Assembly: GCA_017454105.1 (NCBI GenBank)
Contig: JAFTDR010000216.1
Location: 1 to 38,252, forward strand
Length of the DNA: 38,252 nucleotides
From: Desulfovibrionaceae bacterium
GTDB taxonomy: Bacteria > Desulfobacterota > Desulfovibrionia > Desulfovibrionales > Desulfovibrionaceae
Direction of reading: 5' to 3'
Made by a program: the position numbers and the translations under genes. A model generated the notes under the pieces. It was not told the DNA's origin and did not search any database. It was given only the letters and a program-made list of their open reading frames with translations. Shown here piece after piece: positions 31,241-38,252 of this stretch. Position 1 is the stretch's first letter; each line of letters opens with the position of its first letter.

Positions 31241-32923
31241 TTGTTCACCTTTGAAGCCATCTATACTGACGGTATCCTCTCCGACATCCTAGCGGTCGAG
31301 GGAACGCGTCGCCTCTCCATGCTCGGACGCGGCGGACGCGCGCGGGAGGAGAAGATACTCGAAACTTTCTTTGCGGAAGATGATGTCCTGCCGGTTTTTT
31401 TAGGTGCCGGTATGGGCTATGCGCTCGCCCTGTTAGCTTCGCGCTATACAGGGCCTTTTGCTGTGGTCGAAAAAGAAACGGCAATCGCGGATCTCACAAA
31501 AAGTCTGGATGTCCTTTCAGAAGAGGCGCAAAAGCGCCTCCTACTTGTGCGCGATAGCGATCCCGAGGCTGTTCTCAAAATTCTGACACGCTGGCAAGGC
31601 GATCACCAAAACAAAAAACTCCTTCCGCTTATCCACCCCTTCTATCAGCGCATTGATCCGGCCTACTACAGCGTCCTGCGCAAATCGCTTGAGGCAAGCT
31701 TTGCCTTTGACTTCTGGGGACGGGCGAAGAGTGCGCGCTTTGCCTCAGAGAAACCGCGTGTTCTTCTGCTCACAAGCCGCTATTTCCTTATGGGCGAAAT
31801 TGTGCGCGCCTGCAAAAAACTTGGCGTGCCCTCAGAACTTGTGACCATAAACAATGACGTGGTGGGCCAGGATGCTTTTGTCGAGCAGATACTTAAGACT
31901 GTTCTGACATTTAAGCCCGACTGCTGCATCACCTTAAACCATATGGGCATTGACCGCGAAGGCGTTCTCATGGAGCTGCTTGCCCGCCTTGAGCTGCCAC
32001 TTGCCTCATGGTTTGTCGACAATCCCCATCTCATAATCCACCTCTACACAAAATGCGTGAGTCCCTGGACAGCGCTCTTCACCTGGGATGAGGACAATCT
32101 CGACTCCCTAAAACACTTTGGTTTTCCCCATGTCTTTTATCTCCCGCTTGGTACAGACACCGAGCGCTTCACCCCACAGTGCGTGGCTCCCCCAGACTGG
32201 AAATATAGACTCTCCTTTGTGGGCAATTCCATGCTCTACAAGGTGGGCTCGCGCCTAAAAAGCGCCAATCTTCCAAACGAGCTACGGCGCTCTTTCCAGG
32301 CGGTTGCGCGGGCATTTAAGGCAAGTAACGAGCGCTCAGTCAGGGATTTTCTTCAAGGCAATTGTCCAGACACCTACCAGATATACTGCAATCTCGCGGA
32401 CAATGAAGCCCGCCTCGCCTACGAGACGGCGATAACCTGGCAGGCAACGCGTCTCTACAGAACAGAATGCGTAACAAAACTCCTCCCGTTTCATCCAGCG
32501 ATAGCCGGGGACCCAGGCTGGCGTATTGAACTGCGCAATGAAGAAAAGCAGCCAATCTATCTCTCTGAGATGAATTACTATTCCGATCTGCCCCGCTTCT
32601 ACACCTGCCAGGACATCTCTTTTAACTGCACAAGTCTCCAAATGAAAGGCGCCGTCAATCAGCGCATCTTTGACTGTCCAGCCGCAGGAGGCTTTGTGCT
32701 GACAGACTGGCGGGCTCAAATGGACGCGCTTTTCACAAAGGACGAGATGGTCTGCTACAAAAGCCCTGAGGAAATCCCAGAGCTTATCCGCTTCTACCTT
32801 GCGCACGGAAGCATTCGCCGCGCCTTTGCGAAAAAGGCGAGAAAACGCGTTCTCGCCTGTCATACCTGGGAAAACAGACTAGACTCTCTCCTCTCAACCA
32901 TGCGTGCGGTCTACGGACAGTGA
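31241..32923 (+). CDS. CgeB/DUF3880-like glycosyltransferase
   Basis: A 560-aa GT-B type transferase. The N-terminal about 165 residues form an accessory domain ([25 protein letters not shown]) as in motility-associated modification proteins. The middle has [20 protein letters not shown], a [20 protein letters not shown] helix and [15 protein letters not shown], found in CgeB-like proteins. The C-terminal part has [20 protein letters not shown] followed by [16 protein letters not shown] and ends with a basic helix. The substrate is not predictable by eye, but surface protein or flagellin glycosylation is common for the family. TTG at 31241 with AGGGA is the only sensible start. It is followed by a second transferase after 100 bases. 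Confidence 0.75.
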   Translation: MFTFEAIYTDGILSDILAVEGTRRLSMLGRGGRAREEKILETFFAEDDVLPVFLGAGMGYALALLASRYTGPFAVVEKETAIADLTKSLDVLSEEAQKRLLLVRDSDPEAVLKILTRWQGDHQNKKLLPLIHPFYQRIDPAYYSVLRKSLEASFAFDFWGRAKSARFASEKPRVLLLTSRYFLMGEIVRACKKLGVPSELVTINNDVVGQDAFVEQILKTVLTFKPDCCITLNHMGIDREGVLMELLARLELPLASWFVDNPHLIIHLYTKCVSPWTALFTWDEDNLDSLKHFGFPHVFYLPLGTDTERFTPQCVAPPDWKYRLSFVGNSMLYKVGSRLKSANLPNELRRSFQAVARAFKASNERSVRDFLQGNCPDTYQIYCNLADNEARLAYETAITWQATRLYRTECVTKLLPFHPAIAGDPGWRIELRNEEKQPIYLSEMNYYSDLPRFYTCQDISFNCTSLQMKGAVNQRIFDCPAAGGFVLTDWRAQMDALFTKDEMVCYKSPEEIPELIRFYLAHGSIRRAFAKKARKRVLACHTWENRLDSLLSTMRAVYGQ

Positions 32924-33023
32924 CCTGTATTCTTTGCCAAATGCCGTGGTTTGCGAAAAGCCTGGCCCATTTCCCAGAAAATTGAGCAGACGCAACTGCC
33001 GACTCTTTTCGTAGCAAACTACC

Positions 33024-34442
33024 ATGACCGATCCCATCCTCATCGTGCAGATGCAGCGCATGGGGGATCTCATCCTCTCCTTCCCCCTCATTGTCGACCG
33101 TATGCTCGCGGAGCCGAAGACCCCGATCTGGCTTGTCGCTGAGGAAATCTTCTACGCCCCGCTCCTTCGTCTTGCGCCGCCTGTCACCTTCTTTCCCCCA
33201 AGCCATCTCCCACAGCTTGTGCAAAAGCCCTTTTCCTGCGTCATCAATATCAGCTCGCGGCCCGAGGCAGCGCGCTTTTTAGGAGAGGTGCGCGCGGACA
33301 TAAAACTTGGGCCACTCGCAACAGAGGGTGCGCACAGAGTCAACGGTTTCTGGCATCTCTACCGCCACTCCCTGACCCAAAACAACCGCCACAATACCTT
33401 CCACTGGGCCGATCTCAACCGGCTCGACCTCTACAGGCACATACGGGATATCCCCCAAAGAGGACACAGAATACGGGCAAAACAGAGCCGGCGCATCGGT
33501 CTTGTTCTTGGCGCAAGCGAGAGCAGTAAGCATCCTGATGTATCCTTCTGGACACTGCTTGCAAAAACACTCGTTCGCTGTGGCTATCTGCCCTTTCTCT
33601 TTGGCGGGCCAGGGGAAGCGGCAATGGGCGAGGCCGTTGCCCGCGCGGCCGGCATACCAGGTGCCAATCTCTGCGGCAAACTGAGCGTAGACGACCTTGC
33701 AGCCTGGTTTTCCACCCTTGCCCTGTGCATAAGCCCAGACACAGGGCCCATGCATCTTGCCGACTGGTTAAGCGTCCCAGTACTCAATCTCTCAATGGGC
33801 CCTGTCAGAGCCCTGGAAACTGGCCCCTATTCACAAGGGCAGTGGATACTCAAACCTGCCATGAGCTGCGCAGGCTGCTGGCAGTGCGACGAAAAAAAGT
33901 TTCGCTGCAAAAAGAAATTTCGCGCAACAAAGGTCGCACACTGCGCCCTCGCCCTGCTCAGCGAATCCCAATGCGATCCCAAGCCTTCGCTCACTCTCCT
34001 TAAAAGCGCGCGCTCTGACAAGCTCTATACTGCAGACTATGGCAGAGAGCAGAACTGCCAGACAATCTTAGACAGGGTACAGCGGAGGCTTTTTCTCTCT
34101 CTTTGGGAAGGGACATCCAGCGCAGATGTACCGGATCTCACGGACCTCACGGAACTCATGGATCTTGCGCGCACCCACCCTCGCCTCATAGCCCTCATGG
34201 AAAAACATCTCGACCTTCTCTGCGCAAAAGTTCTGCTCGCAACCCGCGGAATACAGAAGGCGATCGCACATGGTCTTTTCCTGCGAACAATGCCGGCACT
34301 CAGACTCTTTACAGGCTTTCTTGAAAGCTATCTCCAAAATTACGACATGTCGCCCAAGTCCTTGGATACAGTCTGCACTTGGCTTGTCTGGTTTAGAGAC
34401 TCTCTGCGCATAGTTTTGTCTTCGTCAACTCCCCCCACCTAA
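33024..34442 (+). CDS. GT9 (ADP-heptosyltransferase-like) glycosyltransferase with cysteine cluster and C-terminal extension
   Basis: A 472-aa GT-B enzyme. The N terminus ILIVQMQRMGDLILSFPLIV and the donor-binding CISPDTGPMHLADWLSVPVL (about residues 235-254) are GT9 hallmarks, together with GLVLGASESSKHPDVSFW. After the GPVRALETGPYSQGQW segment, cysteines at 282, 285, 288 and 295 (CAGCWQC then C six residues on) could bind a metal. Autotransporter heptosyltransferases of the TibC/Aah type carry a comparable iron-binding cysteine set. The C-terminal about 160 residues are extra and helical. The gene ends 338 bases before a large AIDA-repeat protein, the usual substrate class of such enzymes. 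No strong ribosome site precedes the ATG at 33024. Confidence 0.75.
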   Translation: MTDPILIVQMQRMGDLILSFPLIVDRMLAEPKTPIWLVAEEIFYAPLLRLAPPVTFFPPSHLPQLVQKPFSCVINISSRPEAARFLGEVRADIKLGPLATEGAHRVNGFWHLYRHSLTQNNRHNTFHWADLNRLDLYRHIRDIPQRGHRIRAKQSRRIGLVLGASESSKHPDVSFWTLLAKTLVRCGYLPFLFGGPGEAAMGEAVARAAGIPGANLCGKLSVDDLAAWFSTLALCISPDTGPMHLADWLSVPVLNLSMGPVRALETGPYSQGQWILKPAMSCAGCWQCDEKKFRCKKKFRATKVAHCALALLSESQCDPKPSLTLLKSARSDKLYTADYGREQNCQTILDRVQRRLFLSLWEGTSSADVPDLTDLTELMDLARTHPRLIALMEKHLDLLCAKVLLATRGIQKAIAHGLFLRTMPALRLFTGFLESYLQNYDMSPKSLDTVCTWLVWFRDSLRIVLSSSTPPT

Positions 34443-34463
34443 GGCCTTCGGCGTTTGAGCTCG

Positions 34464-34479
34464 GAGCTTGTACAAGCTC
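34464..34479. other. 16-base perfect palindrome
   Basis: GAGCTTGTACAAGCTC reads the same on both strands. It lies 22 bases after the GT9 stop codon, just ahead of repeat copy E2-3. It could be an operator or part of an mRNA 3' stem; no T run follows. Confidence 0.4.
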
Positions 34480-34486
34480 AAGTTGT

Positions 34487-34597
34487 CTAGTACTGGCATA
34501 GCAAAGTTCGAGTGTATCGTATGCGCTCTACTGCCCTTGCAGCGTAGGGGGGCCCACCATATTTTTACAACACGGACTTAGAGAAGGCAGTACTAAC
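34487..34597 (+). repeat. 112-bp hairpin element E2, copy 3
   Basis: CTAGTACTGGCATAGCAAAG opens the copy, then TTCGAGTGTAT, and CAACACGGACTTAG followed by GCAGTACTAA closes it. This matches both ends and the order of copies 1 and 2 at 8271-8489, about 26 kb away. It lies in the leader region of the AIDA-repeat gene. Confidence 0.75.
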
Positions 34598-34780
34598 CTA
34601 AGTTTTTCGAAAACTACGTGTACGAGTGACACTCTGGTTCGTGGCTCTGAGCAGGCTCTGTAAAAGTCTGGATTCACAACAAAGTCTTCAGTGGCTTCGG
34701 GGGCTTCGGGTAACGAACTCGTTATCGCAAGAGAGGAGGGACGAACCTTGAGAGAATTCAACATTTGAGGAGAGAAATGC

Positions 34781-37411
34781 ATGTCTCTGCCTACACAATA
34801 TGTCAGTACATACGTATACGACGAATATCTAACATCGCTTGGTGATGTCCAAAACATTGTCAGTGGTGGCGTTGCCATCAACACCACCATAGAAGCGGGT
34901 TACCAGTATATCTTCAAGGGTGGAATTGCGAGCATCACAAATATGTCTGGTGCTGCACTTCAGACGGTTTTTTCAGGCGGAAAATCCTTCAGCACAGTTA
35001 TCTCCAACGGTGCTTCCCAATATGTGGATTCCCGTGGCTTGGCTGTCTCCACATATATTTTTTCAGGCGGACATCAACGTATCTTTTCAGGATCAGCAAG
35101 CTGCACCACAGTTAACGCAAACGGCGTGCAGTATATCAACCCAGGGGGTGTCGCCAACCAAACCCTGCTCCAAAGTGGCATTCAAGAAGTATACGCCAAA
35201 GGTACTGCCAAATTCACATGGGTAAACGGTGGCACACAAAAAATCCAAGGTGGATACGACAGTGCCACTGACACATACATCTATGGAGTAGCGAGCGACA
35301 CCTATATTGTAAATAGGGGAATTCAGCATGTGTCAGAAGGAGGAAAAGCCATTAAAACCTGCATCAGCAGCGGCGGTGTGGCACACATTTCCTCTGGAGG
35401 CATTGTCCAGTCAGCCCATATCAGCAGCGGCGGCGCTCAAATGATCAGTGCCGGCGGCAGTGCAAGAAAAACCACCATCAGCAGAGGTGGCTTGCAAAAC
35501 ATCTTGGCAGACGGCAAAACCCTTTCCACCATTGTCAGCAGTGGTGGATTAGAAACGGTCATGGCTAACGCCTTTGCCTCAAGAACCCATATCCGCACAG
35601 GCGCAAGCCAGGTGATAAACACTGACGGCATAACCAAGGGCAGCATTGTGAGCGCTGGTGGCACTCAGATCGTGAACAAGGGTGGACTGGATCGAAACAG
35701 CACTATCAAGAATCTAGGGTATCAATTGGTAAACGGAGGATCTGTTACCTCGACTACTGTCAGCGGATGGCAGGAGTTGGTTGCTGAAAGCGTTGCCAGC
35801 AATGTTCGAATCAAATCAGGTGGAAGCCAAAGCGTACGCACCAATTCCAATGGCTCAGCTCTTAATACCGTAGTTGAAGCAGGTGGAACCCAGATTGTCA
35901 CATCAGGCGGCATTGCATTGCGAACCCAAATGCAGAAATCGGCAACCGATGGAACAAAAGCCTACCAGATCGTCGAAGAAGGCGGCATTGCCAGTGAAAC
36001 AATTATCAGCAGAGGCGGCATTCAAGATGTAGCTTCTGGCGGAATTGCTGCCGGCACCACTATCCATTCTGCTGGGTCTCAAATCGTCCGCCGAGGCTTC
36101 TTCTGGGATCTCCCAGGAACCGCTTCAGGCACTGTCATAAACGGTGGCTCACAAATTGTCAGTTCAGGTGCCTCAGTCACAGAAACCATTGTGTCCACTG
36201 GAGGCAAACAAATCATTAAACCTCAGGGTTCAGCAAATAATACTGTGTTGAAACGCGGCTCAGCTGTGATCTCAAGCGGTGGTGTTGCAACCGACATTAC
36301 GGTATCAAGTGGAGGCGTTCTCAAAGCCAATAAAAAAGCCCAAATCACAAGTGTCACTGTGGCCAGTGGTGGCAAAGTGATCGGACTCGCCGTTATGAGT
36401 GGTGACACCCTCACTGTCGAAAAAGGCGGAAAAGTGTCGTCTCTCATCGTTTCTTCTGGAGCAAAGTGCGCAATCTCCAAAGGAGGAATACTTGTAGGCT
36501 CAAACACAATCAGCAAAGGCACACTCACAGGCAACGCTAAACTCAACTCAAAGGCTGAACTTATAGTCGCTTCAGGAAAAATGAGTTCGCTCACCCTTGA
36601 TGCAAGCAATGCCAAACTGACGGTACAAGGTGTCAACACCGTTTTGAAAAACCTCACAACCAATGCCAGCACAACAACGACATTTGATATCAGATCCGTT
36701 GGTGTGGAAAACACTAAACCAATGCTGTCTCTCTCCACAAGCCAAATGCAGACCGGCAAGTTTGCTATCACCGTCAAAAAGGCCCAGACCATGGGCACCT
36801 ATACACTCACAAACAACATGCAACTTGCAAACAACCAAACCTTTACCGTCAAACTTGAGGGCGCAAGTTCACCTTCCTCTATTACCCCAACAGTAAACAA
36901 TGAGGGGGTAGCGATGCATGGCGTAAGCTACAAGGTTTCAAGTTTTACCAAGAGTGACGAAACACGTGTTAGCGTTGAGCTTACTCCAATAGAAGGCAAC
37001 ATCAACCAAAGCGGCACAGATAATTGCGACATTTTCCTAGGTGGTAGCTCAAGCAGTGGTACAACCTTCTCAGGAAAAGATGGTCGAGATGTGATTGTCT
37101 ATTCTGGAGATCCTCTTAGTGGTGTCAATGATATCATTGCGGCCACAGATGGTACCATGACACTGCTCTTCAACAATCTCACCTCAAGCCAGGTTAAGTC
37201 ACAGAAAAGCGGCGACGACAGAGTCTTCAAGTTTACCAATGGCGCTACAGTGACTGTTAAAAATTGGAACAACAACACACACAATATCGTGTATAACTCA
37301 GGATCATTGAACGCATTCAATGACTATCTCTCAACAGCTTCTCCAACCAAGGAGAAGACCACAGCAGCTTTCCACGAGGTATGGCGTAGTGCCAATTTGG
37401 CCTCTGTGTAG
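34781..37411 (+). CDS. Large AIDA-repeat surface protein with RTX-like C terminus (probable type I secreted adhesin)
   Basis: An 876-aa protein. Residues about 20-540 are imperfect repeats of about 19-22 residues with the consensus G-G-x-Q-x-V-x-x-G-G-x-A-x-x-T-x-I-x-x-G, for example SGGVAHISSGGIVQSAHISS. These are AIDA-type repeats, which fold as a beta-helix and are glycosylated in AIDA-I and TibA. Residues about 540-745 continue as Ser/Thr-rich beta structure. The end has DNCDIFLGGSSSSGTTFSGK plus DGRDVIVYSG, an RTX-like turn, and an uncleaved C-terminal region. There is no N-terminal signal peptide and no beta-barrel, so it is not a classical autotransporter; type I secretion is inferred. 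The ATG at 34781 follows GAGGAGAG. A GT9 gene lies upstream and a strong hairpin downstream. Confidence 0.8.
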   Translation: MSLPTQYVSTYVYDEYLTSLGDVQNIVSGGVAINTTIEAGYQYIFKGGIASITNMSGAALQTVFSGGKSFSTVISNGASQYVDSRGLAVSTYIFSGGHQRIFSGSASCTTVNANGVQYINPGGVANQTLLQSGIQEVYAKGTAKFTWVNGGTQKIQGGYDSATDTYIYGVASDTYIVNRGIQHVSEGGKAIKTCISSGGVAHISSGGIVQSAHISSGGAQMISAGGSARKTTISRGGLQNILADGKTLSTIVSSGGLETVMANAFASRTHIRTGASQVINTDGITKGSIVSAGGTQIVNKGGLDRNSTIKNLGYQLVNGGSVTSTTVSGWQELVAESVASNVRIKSGGSQSVRTNSNGSALNTVVEAGGTQIVTSGGIALRTQMQKSATDGTKAYQIVEEGGIASETIISRGGIQDVASGGIAAGTTIHSAGSQIVRRGFFWDLPGTASGTVINGGSQIVSSGASVTETIVSTGGKQIIKPQGSANNTVLKRGSAVISSGGVATDITVSSGGVLKANKKAQITSVTVASGGKVIGLAVMSGDTLTVEKGGKVSSLIVSSGAKCAISKGGILVGSNTISKGTLTGNAKLNSKAELIVASGKMSSLTLDASNAKLTVQGVNTVLKNLTTNASTTTTFDIRSVGVENTKPMLSLSTSQMQTGKFAITVKKAQTMGTYTLTNNMQLANNQTFTVKLEGASSPSSITPTVNNEGVAMHGVSYKVSSFTKSDETRVSVELTPIEGNINQSGTDNCDIFLGGSSSSGTTFSGKDGRDVIVYSGDPLSGVNDIIAATDGTMTLLFNNLTSSQVKSQKSGDDRVFKFTNGATVTVKNWNNNTHNIVYNSGSLNAFNDYLSTASPTKEKTTAAFHEVWRSANLASV

Positions 37412-37423
37412 AGGTACACGTAT

Positions 37424-37465
37424 CATAGCAAAAGGCTCCGCAGCGCAACGGAGCCTTTTGCTATG
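37424..37465 (+). terminator. Strong hairpin terminator after the AIDA-repeat gene
   Basis: CATAGCAAAAGGCTCCG pairs perfectly with CGGAGCCTTTTGCTATG around an eight-base loop, 12 bases after the stop codon. The stem has 17 pairs. The T run is inside the stem, so it may act on both strands. Confidence 0.8.
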
Positions 37466-38252
37466 GACTCATAAGAAAATAACTTGTACACGATGATGAG
37501 ATAATTTTTTTGAAAATGAATTTTATTTATGATCTCACAATCTGCAATCTGCGGGAAATACCTGAAGAAGGTAACTATTCAGAACCCCAATGAGGCAAAG
37601 CTGAGATGTCCAATTGTTTCCGCTCACTGGGGTACGGCGACGACCGAAGGGCTAGATGCGGGTTCCGCCCCCAATCTCCACGAGGCTACGATTTCTCTTC
37701 CGCTCGCTCCTCTGGCAGGAGTCTCATGGGACTTCTCCAGTCCTTAGTGTACTAAACCTGAGACTCTCTTAAGCGTACGTCCTTTCGATAGGGCTAGAAA
37801 CGGAGCGTATTGACCCTCTCACCCCCAATACATTGCAAGGCCCAAGCTGTTTTAACAAAGGATGCTTTATGGCCTTGTACGAGCCTAAGCGTACCTCTTT
37901 CCCTGTCGCTCATGCTCACGTACCAGGAAGCTCTTTGCCTATCGTACGATTTGCCGATTTACCGATTTACTGATTTACTTAGACGCGTCCCAGCCTCTTC
38001 GTGCGCCTCTCTGCTTTATACTTGGCCGCATAATGATTTTCCCACGCAAGCCAATGGAGAATAGCCTCAAGTACTCGGCGCGGGAAGAATCATTGTGACG
38101 TCGAGTAGAGCGTACTACACCTTTCTAGAAATTCTATAGCAAGCAGAGTGACCGCCGGCTGCGGGCTAATACGATACAATTTCCCAAGCTTAAAACCAAA
38201 TTTCCCAGAATCAGAATAAACTCTCTCTCAGGATGGGCTTAATGGCTACTTC
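37466..38252. other. Terminal region without a recognisable gene
   Basis: Open frames of 60-85 codons are present but none has a good ribosome site or family match. The region holds a short tandem repeat at 37948-37979. It also has two similar segments around AAGCGTAC (about 37773 and 37888). Nothing else stands out. Confidence 0.5.
37948..37979 (+). repeat. Tandem 8-base repeat, four units
   Basis: GATTTGCC, GATTTACC, GATTTACT, GATTTACT in a row. It is short and non-coding as far as I can see; copy number may vary. Confidence 0.7.

Noticed and set aside
34642..34658. Sigma-54-like site before the AIDA-repeat gene (TGGCTCTGAGCAGGCTC)
   Set aside because: It has GG-N10-GC spacing but lacks the TTGC box, so it is too weak to call.
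37529..37747. 72-codon plus-strand frame near the right end
   Set aside because: No credible ribosome site or recognisable domain.

Overview
The window looks like a chromosomal segment of a host-associated, flagellated Gram-negative bacterium, most likely a Desulfovibrionaceae-type deltaproteobacterium. This is an inference from the combination of a type III secretion translocon, sigma-54-type flagellar promoters, a FliH with a long acidic tail, a fused IspD/IspF gene and CbiL-type cobalamin synthesis. I could not run a search, so the species is not assigned. Gene decay, pseudogenes and a repeat-rich non-coding belt suggest a genome under reduction or rearrangement.

Region 1 (1-6826, minus strand): a type III secretion translocon operon read leftward from a near-consensus sigma-54 promoter at 6810-6826. 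In transcription order it holds a 97-aa LcrG-like protein, an LcrH/SycD-type TPR chaperone, a YopB/SctE-type major translocator, a YopD/SctB-type minor translocator, an array of EspA/SseB-like filament or tip proteins, a second TPR chaperone, and the first 30 codons of a needle subunit (SctF-like). The EspA-like array has six copies: four intact, one broken by a single-base frameshift and one decayed. The ends of the copies are conserved and their centres vary, as expected for a variable surface filament.

Region 2 (6827-9522): about 2.7 kb without a convincing gene. It contains two families of short imperfect inverted-repeat elements. One family (about 105 bp) has four copies. The other (about 112 bp) has two tandem copies here and a third 26 kb away, upstream of the large surface protein.

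Region 3 (9523-25716, minus strand): flagellar genes fliE, fliF, a 70-aa gene, fliG, fliH and fliI. fliE has its own sigma-54 promoter and terminator, and fliF has a second sigma-54 promoter. The 70-aa protein ends in a copy of the FliG-binding motif found at the FliF C terminus. Downstream lie two PEP-synthase-like proteins flanking a histidine kinase and a lone receiver, then an ABC ATPase, a periplasmic binding protein and CbiL. The PEP-synthase-like protein next to fliI has lost the catalytic histidine and the ATP-grasp signatures.

Region 4 (25717-34442, plus strand): ispDF with an eroded IspD half, a long-chain acyl-CoA synthetase, a STAS-domain protein, a DUF342/FapA-like protein, a CgeB-like glycosyltransferase and a GT9 (heptosyltransferase-like) protein with a cysteine cluster.

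Region 5 (34443-38252): a repeat element, then an 876-aa AIDA-type repeat surface protein with no signal peptide and an RTX-like C terminus, closed by a strong hairpin. The last 0.8 kb has no recognisable gene. The adjacent GT9 enzyme and the AIDA-repeat protein could form an adhesin glycosylation module. The T3SS and flagellar promoters suggest both surface machines answer to sigma-54.
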